Assembly: GCA_040752275.1 (NCBI GenBank)
Contig: JBFMFH010000111.1
Location: 62,001-126,000, forward strand
Source: JBFMFH01 sp040752275
GTDB lineage: Bacteria; Acidobacteriota; Vicinamibacteria; Vicinamibacterales; JAKQTR01
Length of the DNA stretch: 64,000 nt
Direction: 5' to 3'
A program made the position numbers and the translations under genes. Shown piece by piece: positions 25,870 to 33,707 of the stretch (position 1 is its first letter; each line of letters starts with the position of its first letter). The notes beneath the pieces were generated by a model. It was not told the origin of the DNA, searched no databases, and saw only the letters and a program-made list of their open reading frames with translations.

Positions 25870-26940
25870 TCAGAAGGGCCCCGTGAAGCTGGGATCCGGG
25901 ACGTCGAGATGGGCCAGCGGGATGTCACGCCACTCGGGAAGGGCGACGTCCAGCATTCGTGAAGCGACCCGCACCAGGTCGATGGCGCGGGGATAGTAGT
26001 GCGCCGCCAGCGCCGGAGACGTGGGGGTTGGGCAGTCCGGGAGGCAGACGCGCCGCGGCGGCGTGGCGAGCGGGATCCCCTGTTCGGCAATCCGGGCCAC
26101 GACCTCGGCACTGAACCCCACGGTCGCCCACCCCGTGTCGGTCACGATGACGCGGCGCGTGCGGGCCACCGAGTCCAGGATGGTGGTGTCGTCCCAGGGC
26201 CTGAGCGAACGGACATCGACCACCTCGACGCCGATACCGTGGTCGCCGAGCCACGCCGCCGCCCTGAGTGCTTCCACGGCCATGTAGGAGGTCGCCACGA
26301 TCGTGAGATCTGACCCCTCACGCATCACCCGAGCCCGGCCGATGGGAACGCGGTACAGCCCTTCCGGCACGGCCCCGCTGAGGTTGTAGAGCCAGCGGTG
26401 TTCGATGAAGACGACCGGGTTGTCGTCTTCGATGCTCGCGATGAGCAGCCCTTTGACATCGTACGGCGTGGTCGCCATCACGACCTTGAGGCCGGGCACG
26501 TGGGCGAACCACGCCTGGAGGCTCTGGGAGTGCTGGGGACCCTGGCCCCATCCCCGGCCGACGAGCATGCGGACGACGAGCGGCACCCGGGCGCGCCCAC
26601 CAAACATGTAGTGCCACTTCGCCGCCTGGTTGATCAGCGGCTCCATGGCGAGCAGCGCGAAGTCGAGTCTGTGGTGGGTCACGATAGGCCGCATGCCTGC
26701 CAGCGCGCAGCCGATCGCCACTCCGGCCATGGCGTTCTCTGATGTCGGGAGGTCGGAGACCCGCTCGGACCCGTACTTCGCCTGCAGGCCCAGCGTGGTC
26801 CCGAAGATCCCTTTGGGGTCGGGCACGCCCAGTCCCATGATCTGGACGCGCGCATCGGCCTCCATGCAGAGGTCGGTCGCCTCGCGGATGGCCTGGAGGT
26901 ACTTCAGTTGCCGCGTTGCCTCGGCCGTAGTCACGCTCAC
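25870..26940 (-). CDS. Pyruvate-dehydrogenase E1 beta-like subunit
   Basis: The protein has 356 residues. GTG at 26940 (VSVTTAEATRQLKYLQAI) overlaps the alpha-subunit stop as GTGA; the longer frame upstream is antisense-like and rejected. It has the transketolase pyrimidine domain (about 1-190: GIFGTTLGLQAKYG, DLPTSENAMAGVAIG with the conserved Glu) and the transketolase C-terminal domain (about 205-330: RVIVTDTGWATVGFSAEV). With the alpha subunit it should form an alpha2beta2 ThDP enzyme that decarboxylates a 2-oxoacid. E2 and E3 genes are absent, so a non-oxidative role such as two-carbon transfer to a sugar is likely here. That is inference. Confidence 0.87.
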   Translation of the reverse strand: MSVTTAEATRQLKYLQAIREATDLCMEADARVQIMGLGVPDPKGIFGTTLGLQAKYGSERVSDLPTSENAMAGVAIGCALAGMRPIVTHHRLDFALLAMEPLINQAAKWHYMFGGRARVPLVVRMLVGRGWGQGPQHSQSLQAWFAHVPGLKVVMATTPYDVKGLLIASIEDDNPVVFIEHRWLYNLSGAVPEGLYRVPIGRARVMREGSDLTIVATSYMAVEALRAAAWLGDHGIGVEVVDVRSLRPWDDTTILDSVARTRRVIVTDTGWATVGFSAEVVARIAEQGIPLATPPRRVCLPDCPTPTSPALAAHYYPRAIDLVRVASRMLDVALPEWRDIPLAHLDVPDPSFTGPF

Positions 26941-27929
26941 TCGGCGTAGGTGAAGGCTGCCATGTCGTGCGCCGGAGGAAACGGGCTGGCTCTTGCGAAG
27001 GCCACCGCCTCGTCTATCTCTGAAGCGATCGTGGCGCGCACACGACCGATCTCGGGTGCGGTCATCACGCCTTGCGCCTCGACCTCCTGTTCGAGCCGTG
27101 CCACCGGACATCGTGCCTTCCAGGCCAGGAAGTCGGCTTCGGTCCGGTAGCCGATGTCGTTGTCGTAGAAGGGACCGCAGTGCTCGCGCCACCGGTACGT
27201 CTGGAATTCGAGGAACGCCGGACCCTCACCGCGCCGGGCTCGGGCCGCCGCACTGCCGGCAAGCGCGTACACGTTCTTCGTGTCGTTGCCGTCACCCTGC
27301 CAGCTTGCGATGCCGTGGCCCCGGGCGAGATCGCTGACCTGCCGGTTCGGCGGCTGGCGGACGGCCATGGGCGAATAGACCGAGAAGAAGTTGTTCTCGC
27401 ACACGAACAACACGGGGAGCCGCTTGAGCGCCGCGAAGTTCAGGGCCTCGTGGAACGCCCCTTCTTCCGTGGCGGCCTCGCCGAAGAAGGCGGCGACCAC
27501 GCGTTCTTCGCCACGGAGTCGGGACCCCCACGCCGCGCCCACCGCCATGGCGATCGTGCTCGCCACGATCGGCACGGCGCCAAGGAACCCCGCCTCGAGG
27601 TCGAGGAGGTGCATCGACCCGCCCTTGCCGCTGGTGCAGCCGGTCGCCTTGCCGTAGAGCTCCGCAAACATGGCCCGCAGATCACCTCCCTTGGCCAGGT
27701 AGTGACCGTGCGACCGATGGCCGCTCATGACCCAGTCCCGCCGCCCGAGGTGCGCGCAGACACCGACGGCCACCGCTTCCTGGCCGATCGAGAGGTGCAC
27801 GGGACACCGCATCTCCCACTCGGGGTACAGCTCGACGATACGCTCCTCGACCAGCCGGATTCGGACCAGGTCGCGGTACAGACGCGTGAGCGTCTCGCGA
27901 TCGAGAGGCTCTGGGGACGCTTCCGACAT
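26937..27929 (-). CDS. Pyruvate-dehydrogenase E1 alpha-like subunit
   Basis: This 330-residue protein is the E1 alpha subunit of a ThDP-dependent 2-oxoacid enzyme, with the conserved HLSIGQEAVAVG entry, the GHRSHGHYLAKG segment, SGKGGSMH, and the ThDP/metal region from FFGEAATEEG to FVCENNFFS. In this last motif the usual GDG is GEA, so the metal-binding Asp is replaced by Glu. It overlaps the beta gene by 4 bp and is 28 bp downstream of a methyltransferase gene. The pair belongs to the E1 proteins found in sugar loci without E2/E3. Substrate unknown. Confidence 0.87.
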   Translation of the reverse strand: MSEASPEPLDRETLTRLYRDLVRIRLVEERIVELYPEWEMRCPVHLSIGQEAVAVGVCAHLGRRDWVMSGHRSHGHYLAKGGDLRAMFAELYGKATGCTSGKGGSMHLLDLEAGFLGAVPIVASTIAMAVGAAWGSRLRGEERVVAAFFGEAATEEGAFHEALNFAALKRLPVLFVCENNFFSVYSPMAVRQPPNRQVSDLARGHGIASWQGDGNDTKNVYALAGSAAARARRGEGPAFLEFQTYRWREHCGPFYDNDIGYRTEADFLAWKARCPVARLEQEVEAQGVMTAPEIGRVRATIASEIDEAVAFARASPFPPAHDMAAFTYAE

Positions 27930-27957
27930 CAGGATGCCCTTCCCGCGCAGACGGCGG

Positions 27958-28611
27958 CTATTCGGTGATCGTCCAGTAGTAGTCGCCGGTGTAGCCGGCC
28001 TCCGCGAATAACTGCCGCCACCCTGGCGGGTCGTAGTACGTGACGGCCGTCAGCACCCACTTCAGGAGGTTGTCTCGCTGCTCGCCGGTGAACCACGAGT
28101 CGACCTGCACGTACTTGTGCCGGCGGCTCACTCGTTCGATTTCACGAAGTGCCCGGATGCACGCGGCCCGATCCAGATTGTGAAGCGTGTTGATGGAGAG
28201 GACCAGATCGAAGCTCCCGTCGCGAAAGGGCAGGTGCTCGGCCGTGCCACGGACGAGAGCGGGCCGGATGTCACCCGGCGCCTGGCCGAGGGCGTACGCC
28301 GAGATGTCCAGTCCGGCCACAGCGAGGCCGGGCACCACCTGGCGAAGATCGTGCAGCAGGAATCCCTTGGCGCACCCGACGTCCAGCACGCGGCTCCCGG
28401 CGCCCAGGCCGAAATGGTCCTGCAGGCGCCGGGCGACTGGAAGCCAGCGGCCGTCGTAGTGGTATCCGCCGTAGCCCTGGCTCCGGGTCCCGTCGAAGTA
28501 CTCACGCCCGAACCGGCGGGCCACTTCCCGATGGCGCTCGTCGCCCGACCGGTGCTCGGCGATCGGGCGGGCCGACCGCGGAAGGCCGTCGAGCAGGGCC
28601 ACTTCTCTCAC
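27958..28611 (-). CDS. Class I SAM-dependent methyltransferase
   Basis: This 217-residue protein starts with GTG at 28611 in a GTGA overlap with the Nudix gene; an 18-codon extension is rejected. The SAM loop is VLDVGCAKGFLLHDL (about residue 75), with DLVLSINTLHN as the post-motif. The region before the domain carries YFDGTRSQGYGGYHYDG, a segment seen in methyltransferases of sugar loci. It probably acts on a sugar nucleotide or glycan; hydroxyl or amino target unknown. It lies between the E1 alpha gene and the Nudix gene, so it is co-transcribed with the carbon-chain-extending enzymes. Confidence 0.85.
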   Translation of the reverse strand: MREVALLDGLPRSARPIAEHRSGDERHREVARRFGREYFDGTRSQGYGGYHYDGRWLPVARRLQDHFGLGAGSRVLDVGCAKGFLLHDLRQVVPGLAVAGLDISAYALGQAPGDIRPALVRGTAEHLPFRDGSFDLVLSINTLHNLDRAACIRALREIERVSRRHKYVQVDSWFTGEQRDNLLKWVLTAVTYYDPPGWRQLFAEAGYTGDYYWTITE

Positions 28612-29051
28612 GATCCGCCCTCGAGTCGGCCGGCCCGTGTGCCCGCCGCAATGGCCCGGTCCCACACATCGATCAGGTACCCGGGAATCGGGTAGGACGG
28701 CGCATCCTCACGCCGGATGAACTCGAGCGCCTGACCCTCCCGGCATTCGAGCGGCTGAACCCCGTCGTACATCGTCCAGAAGACGGTCAGCTTGAGCGGA
28801 GGGGCTCCGTCGACGTGGTCGTCGACGAACGCGGTCAGCAGGTGCAGGTCACCAAGGCGGTAGAGGGTCTCCTCTTCGAACTCTCGCCGAGCACAGGCCA
28901 CGATCGACTCGCCGGCCTCGCGGTGCCCGCCAGGCGGCGTCCACAGTCCGGCATGAGACAGACCGGGCTTGTCATCGCGGTGCTGCAGCAGCGCCGCCCC
29001 ATCCTCGCGCAGGAGGACGATCGCGGCGACTTCGTCAGGGGACCCCGTCAC
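28608..29051 (-). CDS. Nudix hydrolase
   Basis: This 147-residue protein starts with GTG at 29051 and overlaps both neighbours by 4 bp. The Nudix box lies at residues 42-64: G42, E48, then R56-E57 and E60-E61 in REFEEE, with the usual Gly after the box replaced by Leu. Members hydrolyse nucleoside diphosphates linked to another group, releasing for example a sugar phosphate from an NDP-sugar. In this operon it may clear a dead-end NDP-sugar or act as a GDP-mannose/NDP-sugar hydrolase. Family sure; substrate open. Confidence 0.88.
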   Translation of the reverse strand: MTGSPDEVAAIVLLREDGAALLQHRDDKPGLSHAGLWTPPGGHREAGESIVACARREFEEETLYRLGDLHLLTAFVDDHVDGAPPLKLTVFWTMYDGVQPLECREGQALEFIRREDAPSYPIPGYLIDVWDRAIAAGTRAGRLEGGS

Positions 29052-29941
29052 GACGCTCTCAGTGAAGCCTCGATCATCGACATGAGCCCCGCACGGAGCG
29101 GCGTGCAGGCGAAGGACGGGAATGCCGCGATCGTGGCGGAGACGTCGAAGTGCCGGTGCGTGATGGGATTCGCCCGGGGCGACGCCTGGATGGCAACCGG
29201 CTGACCGGTTAACTCCACGACGATCTCCGCAACGCGGGCGAACGGCACCGACGTCCCCGTCACGATATTCAGCACGCCCTCGCTTCGGTGGGCCAGCACG
29301 AGCGAGACGAGACGGCTGACATCGTCAACAAGTACGTGATCCCGCCGTTCCTCACCGCCGCCGAAGAGCTGAATCGGCGCGCCGGCAAGCGCCTGTTGCA
29401 CGAACCGGTTCGGCCCGTACCCGTTGTGCGTGTCCCGGGCGCCGTACAACAGCGTTGGCCTGAGGATCGCTAGTGGCGTTCCGCTCTGGCGCGTCGTCTC
29501 GAGCAGCATCCGCTCGCGGACGACGTGCATGAGCCCATGAAGGGACGAGGGCTCACAGACCGACCTCTCGTGCACGGGATTGGCCTCATCGTCGTAGACC
29601 GCATCGGAACTGATGTACACGACGTGCGCGCATGGCCGCGCGGCCAACGCTTCGCTCACATGCTGTCCCATGCGGAGGTTCTGCATGAACGTCGCGACGG
29701 TTCTGCCCCGATCAGGAGTGAGCGCCGACACGAACACCACCGCATCGTCGCCGCGCAGCCGCGACCGCAGCGCGTCGACCGAGGAGGGTGACGTCAGATC
29801 GACCTCCGCCGATGGAAGGCCCATCACGCGCACGCCCGCAGAATCGAGGCTGCCAACAACATTCGATGCCACGAAGCCCCTGGCACCCAGCACGACGACC
29901 CGTTCGGGAGGAGTCGGCGCCTGATCATGGTGTTCGAGCAT
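29048..29941 (-). CDS. SDR epimerase-like protein with altered catalytic motif
   Basis: This 297-residue extended SDR has the Rossmann loop VLGARGFVASNV (GxxGxxA type) and ISSDAVYDD in place of the catalytic Ser/Thr strand. In the YxxxK position it has H135-GLM-H139 (HGLMH), so both catalytic residues are His. The rest (ILRPTLLYG, FGGGEERRDHVLVDDV, GVLNIVTG) is well kept, which argues against a decayed gene. It may be a reductase of altered mechanism or an NAD-sugar-binding protein. It overlaps the Nudix gene by 4 bp and lies 3 bp after the nucleotide-sugar dehydrogenase gene. Confidence 0.82.
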   Translation of the reverse strand: MLEHHDQAPTPPERVVVLGARGFVASNVVGSLDSAGVRVMGLPSAEVDLTSPSSVDALRSRLRGDDAVVFVSALTPDRGRTVATFMQNLRMGQHVSEALAARPCAHVVYISSDAVYDDEANPVHERSVCEPSSLHGLMHVVRERMLLETTRQSGTPLAILRPTLLYGARDTHNGYGPNRFVQQALAGAPIQLFGGGEERRDHVLVDDVSRLVSLVLAHRSEGVLNIVTGTSVPFARVAEIVVELTGQPVAIQASPRANPITHRHFDVSATIAAFPSFACTPLRAGLMSMIEASLRAS

Positions 29942-29944
29942 CAG

Positions 29945-31225
29945 TTACCTGGCGCTGCCGGTTCCGAGACGACGATGGACGAAGCCGTGACGGGCCGCCG
30001 CGTGCGCGTCGATGATGCCGTAGGGATCGACCAGGAGGCGGCCCCGCATGACGGCGACGAGCGCGGCGGGGTCGATTCCGGAGAACTCCGGCCACGGCGT
30101 CATGATCGCGAGAGCATCGGCGTCTCGGCATGCCTCCAGGGGAGAACCGGCGATCCTCAGCCAGGGGGCAACCGCTTCGCGATCGAGGCGGGCGGCAGGA
30201 TCGAACGCGGCGACTGGGACGTCGCGAAGCCGGGCAATGAGCTCGAGCGCCGGCGAGCTCTTGGTGACCGCCGTGTTCTCCTTGTAGGTGAGTCCCCAGA
30301 TCCCGATCGCGACGGGCCCGGGTCGGCTCAGCACACCTCTGTGCAGCTCGCGGAGCACCCAGTTCCTGCGGTGCTGCGTGTTGGCATTCCATGCCTCAAC
30401 CACCCCGGCCTCGGTTCCGTACTGACGTGCGAGGTGGCTGATCGTGGCCAGGTCGCGGGTGAGATTGCCGCCTCCCACACCGAGGCCAGGCGAGAGGTAC
30501 GCGTGCGGCCCAATCCGCCGGTCCAGACGAAGGGCCGGCGCAATCTCCCGCCACTCAGCCCCAACCACCTCGCAGATCTCGGCCAGCGTGTTCGTCGTGG
30601 CCACCGAGGACACGAGGAACATGTTGATGCTGATCTTGCAGAGCTCCGCACTCTCGTAGCGCATGGGCAGGACGGGGCATCCGAAGGCTCCGAGGAAGCT
30701 CGTGAGCGCCCTCGGGAGAGGTACCGCAGGATCGGGGCAGCCCACCATGAAACGTTCTGGCGCCACCGCGCGAGCGACGGCCTGGCCGAACACGAGTGTC
30801 TCGACCTGACAGTAGAGCCGGCTTCCGGCCGCCTCGACGGCCGCCTGGTGGGTCCGGCAGAACCCCGGAGGCACCTGGCTGAGGACCACGATGGCCGTAT
30901 CCGGCGCCACGCGGCCGGCGACCAGGTGCACCAACCGTTCGACGGGCGTCACGTCGCTGCGATGCTGGTCGTCGGTCGGCACATCGACGGACACGTAGAC
31001 GACCCGGCAACGCCCCAGTGCCGCGGGATCGGCCGTCAAGGTGATGCGCGTCGACTGCTCGTCCAGCATCTCGGGCAGCCCGGGTTCCACGACCGGCATG
31101 TGCCCGGTCTGCAGCCGCGCCACTAGATCCGGCTCCGGGTCGAAGGCCACGACATCGAAGCCCTTCGACGCCGCAGCGGCGCTCGAGACGAGTCCGAGGT
31201 GCGTGAGCCCGGCGTAGCCGATCAT
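29945..31225 (-). CDS. Nucleotide-sugar dehydrogenase homologue lacking the catalytic cysteine
   Basis: This 426-residue protein belongs to the UDP-glucose/GDP-mannose dehydrogenase family, with N-terminal NAD, central and C-terminal UDP-binding domains in order. Kept residues include VEPGL, the Glu at 142, Lys197 and Asn201 (ELCKISINMF), and GLTYKENTAVTKSS. The active-site loop, normally GFGGSCFPKD, reads GVGGGNLTRD (249-258): the nucleophilic Cys is Asn254 and the Lys is Arg257. A normal four-electron oxidation to a uronic acid through a thiohemiacetal should therefore be impossible. The Rossmann loop GYAGLTHLGLVSS is intact. It overlaps the downstream oxidoreductase gene's end by 4 bp. It may be an alcohol-to-aldehyde dehydrogenase or another NDP-sugar redox enzyme. 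Confidence 0.83.
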   Translation of the reverse strand: MIGYAGLTHLGLVSSAAAASKGFDVVAFDPEPDLVARLQTGHMPVVEPGLPEMLDEQSTRITLTADPAALGRCRVVYVSVDVPTDDQHRSDVTPVERLVHLVAGRVAPDTAIVVLSQVPPGFCRTHQAAVEAAGSRLYCQVETLVFGQAVARAVAPERFMVGCPDPAVPLPRALTSFLGAFGCPVLPMRYESAELCKISINMFLVSSVATTNTLAEICEVVGAEWREIAPALRLDRRIGPHAYLSPGLGVGGGNLTRDLATISHLARQYGTEAGVVEAWNANTQHRRNWVLRELHRGVLSRPGPVAIGIWGLTYKENTAVTKSSPALELIARLRDVPVAAFDPAARLDREAVAPWLRIAGSPLEACRDADALAIMTPWPEFSGIDPAALVAVMRGRLLVDPYGIIDAHAAARHGFVHRRLGTGSAR

Positions 31226-32151
31226 GCGATGAGCTCTGTGCCGAGTCGGATGGCCAGCCGGTTGAGCATCCGGCTGATCCAGACGTCATGGTCGAGGTTG
31301 GTGCCACCGACGGCACACAGCGACTTGAAGTGGTCGTACTCCAACGCCCACGTGGGATCCGGCTGCTCGAGTGTCTGCACTTGCTCGTCAGGCTTGCCCG
31401 AGGGCAGCTTGCGGTCTCGGACGATGAGCGACGTCGGGCCCCACTTGCACAGGCTCGTCACGTGGATGCTGCCGAGTTCCCCGACGATGTCGAGGAAGAA
31501 GCTGTTGCGCCATGACAGGAGGGTCCCCTCGATCCGGAGCATCGGGCGGGAACCGGGGAATCCCAGCAGGAAGTAGTCACACGCCGCGTTCTCGAAACGC
31601 TCGTACGCCCACGGCTCCGGATCGCCCGCAGGCTGCCCGAAGAAGAAGAGCACCAGATCGAACATGTGCGACGCGAGATCCGGAATGACGCCCAGCCCGC
31701 GGTCACGCCAGGGCGAGTTCCGCACATCGCGCGCCGTGCCGTTGCCGTAGAAGAACCGCGCCTGGTACACCTGGCCGATGGCGCTCCGGTCGAGCAGGTC
31801 CTTCACGGAAACCAGGTGGGGCTCGAAGCGGTGGTTGTAGGCCGTGTAGCAGGCTGCGCCCGTTTGCCGAGCCAGTCGGCCGAGCTCCTGCAGCTCGACC
31901 GCGTCCCTCGCGAGGAGCGGCTTCTCCACCAGGACGTGCTTGCCATGTCCCAGGAGGTAGGTCAGCAGCGCGAGTTTCGGCGCGTCGGGCGTGCACACGA
32001 GGGCCGCATCGTAGGCGTCCAGCGGCACCTCCTCGACCGACCGCCAGTCCGCACCCGGCACGATGGGGTCGACGGTGCCGGCCGCGTCGGCACCGGCGAT
32101 GGCAAGCCGTTTTCTGCCCTGGATGCCCAGACCGACGATGAGGCACTTCAT
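31222..32151 (-). CDS. Gfo/Idh/MocA-family oxidoreductase
   Basis: This 309-residue protein starts with ATG at 32151. The N-terminal Rossmann fold (LIVGLGIQGRKRL) is followed by the family motif EKP at 76-78 (HVLVEKPLL), AYNHRFEPH and the C-terminal sheet domain with GVIPDLASHMFD, where the His aligns with the usual catalytic region. Members oxidise or reduce sugar C2 or C3 positions with NAD(P), as in diacetamido-uronic acid or 3-keto sugar formation. It overlaps the kinase fusion gene and the sugar dehydrogenase gene by 4 bp each, so it is likely a partner of the latter. Substrate unknown. Confidence 0.87.
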   Translation of the reverse strand: MKCLIVGLGIQGRKRLAIAGADAAGTVDPIVPGADWRSVEEVPLDAYDAALVCTPDAPKLALLTYLLGHGKHVLVEKPLLARDAVELQELGRLARQTGAACYTAYNHRFEPHLVSVKDLLDRSAIGQVYQARFFYGNGTARDVRNSPWRDRGLGVIPDLASHMFDLVLFFFGQPAGDPEPWAYERFENAACDYFLLGFPGSRPMLRIEGTLLSWRNSFFLDIVGELGSIHVTSLCKWGPTSLIVRDRKLPSGKPDEQVQTLEQPDPTWALEYDHFKSLCAVGGTNLDHDVWISRMLNRLAIRLGTELIA

Positions 32152-33707
32152 GAGTAGTCGAGCCGCTTCTCAACCGCGGTCAGCTTGTCGAGGACCTGCT
32201 CGGGGGTCACCGGTGTGTTGCCTTCGTGCTCGCAGGCCACCGCGGCCGCCATCGACGCCAGGATCGACGCGACGACCGCGTGGTCCGTTGCCACCAGCGC
32301 GAGTGTGGCGTAGGCGAGCAAAGCGTCTCCGGCGCCCATGGGGTCGACGGCGCGGCTGGCAAACGCATCGATCTGGAAGAAGGCCCGGACGTCGTGCGAC
32401 GGGGCACGGTAGGTCATCATGCCCCGCTCACCCATCTTGAGGATGAGCGTCTTGCACGCCGCGCGCTTGTACAGCTCGAGGGCCATCGGCCGCACGACCG
32501 AGTCCTGGTCGCCGAGGGCGAACCTCGCTTCCTTCTCGTTCGGGGTGATCAGGTCGAACCCGTGGAAGTCGAGGATGTTCCCCCAGCGGCTCGCAACCTG
32601 GCTGTCGGCCACGCGCAACGGGCCGGGGCGCAGCGCCTTCACGAGGTCAGGAATGGTCGCCTTGCTGAAGATCCCGTGGCGGAAATCGCTGAAGACGTAC
32701 GCCTCGACATCGGCCGCCATCAGAGCCGCCTTGAACTGGTCGAGCGTCCGGTCCGAGATGGGCCGGTTGTCTACGCGGTCGACTTTCAGGAGGCGGTACC
32801 CGTGTGCGATGAACGCCGTCTTGTGAGTGGTCGGCCGGCTCGGGTCGACCACCGGCTGGCACCGCACTCCGTGCCTGTCCATCTCCGCCAGCACGAAATC
32901 CCGGTTCGCGTCATCGCCGAGGATGGTCGAGAACCAGACCTCTGCGCCGGCGGAGCGCAGGTGGCGTGACACGACGGCGGCGCCGCCGGCGAAGTCGACC
33001 TGTTCGTCGTACTTCACACTGATGGTCGGCGTCTTGCTCGTGCTCGAACCCATGGGCGTGCAGTAGATGTACGAGTCGACGATCGTGTCGCCGAGCACGT
33101 GAACGCGTTTCCCCTGACACTGCTCGAGCGCCCGCCTGAGGTCGGCGAACGAAATTCCCTCCGACTCCATAAGGGCATGAAGCTTCTCGGGGGCGAGGTT
33201 GGGTGGGGTCGACTCGATGAACCGCGACGAGGACAAGACGATGTCACCCGGCGTGAGGATGATCTCGCCCCCGTACCGGCTCAGGACATCGATCTCGTCC
33301 TGGGTCCGCGGATTGACGCCGCCGGCGACGTACTCGTAGCCCTTCGCGAAGTAGTCGGGCTGGAGGTAGGCAATGTTCTCGAGCGGTGTCGGCTGCTCAT
33401 CGATGATGACGTAGTCGACGATCTCGAGAGCCGCGAGATTCATGGCCCGTAACTGCTGAGGCACGAAGGGGCGGTAGTCGGCCTTCGAGATGTGGGCGTC
33501 GCACGTGAGGCTCGCGACCAGGATGTCCGCGCGGCCGCGGGCGTACATGAGATGACGCAGGTGGCCCGGGTGAACGAGGTCGAAGGTGCCGTGGCACATG
33601 ATGACCTTGCGCTGCCTGGGGCGGGGTCCGAGGATCTCCCGCAGTTCGTCGCGGGTCCTGATCTTGCGGCGATACCGGTCGTCCGTGCCGTCTCGGTGAT
33701 CCATCAT
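32148..33707 (-). CDS. Bifunctional sugar nucleotidyltransferase/PfkB kinase, HldE-like in reversed domain order
   Basis: The protein has 519 residues. ATG at 33707 overlaps the previous stop by 4 bp; a 22-codon extension is rejected. Residues about 30-165 form a cytidylyltransferase-like domain with HGTFDLVHPGH (HxGH at 46-49) and RYGG at the end. Residues about 195-515 are a PfkB/ribokinase-type kinase with FAGGAAVVSRHL and catalytic DPMGAGD (455-461). This equals the two halves of E. coli HldE (heptose-7-phosphate kinase and heptose-1-phosphate adenylyltransferase) in the opposite order. It likely phosphorylates and activates a heptose or related sugar. Activities are family knowledge; specificity is open. 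Confidence 0.87.
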   Translation of the reverse strand: MMDHRDGTDDRYRRKIRTRDELREILGPRPRQRKVIMCHGTFDLVHPGHLRHLMYARGRADILVASLTCDAHISKADYRPFVPQQLRAMNLAALEIVDYVIIDEQPTPLENIAYLQPDYFAKGYEYVAGGVNPRTQDEIDVLSRYGGEIILTPGDIVLSSSRFIESTPPNLAPEKLHALMESEGISFADLRRALEQCQGKRVHVLGDTIVDSYIYCTPMGSSTSKTPTISVKYDEQVDFAGGAAVVSRHLRSAGAEVWFSTILGDDANRDFVLAEMDRHGVRCQPVVDPSRPTTHKTAFIAHGYRLLKVDRVDNRPISDRTLDQFKAALMAADVEAYVFSDFRHGIFSKATIPDLVKALRPGPLRVADSQVASRWGNILDFHGFDLITPNEKEARFALGDQDSVVRPMALELYKRAACKTLILKMGERGMMTYRAPSHDVRAFFQIDAFASRAVDPMGAGDALLAYATLALVATDHAVVASILASMAAAVACEHEGNTPVTPEQVLDKLTAVEKRLDYS

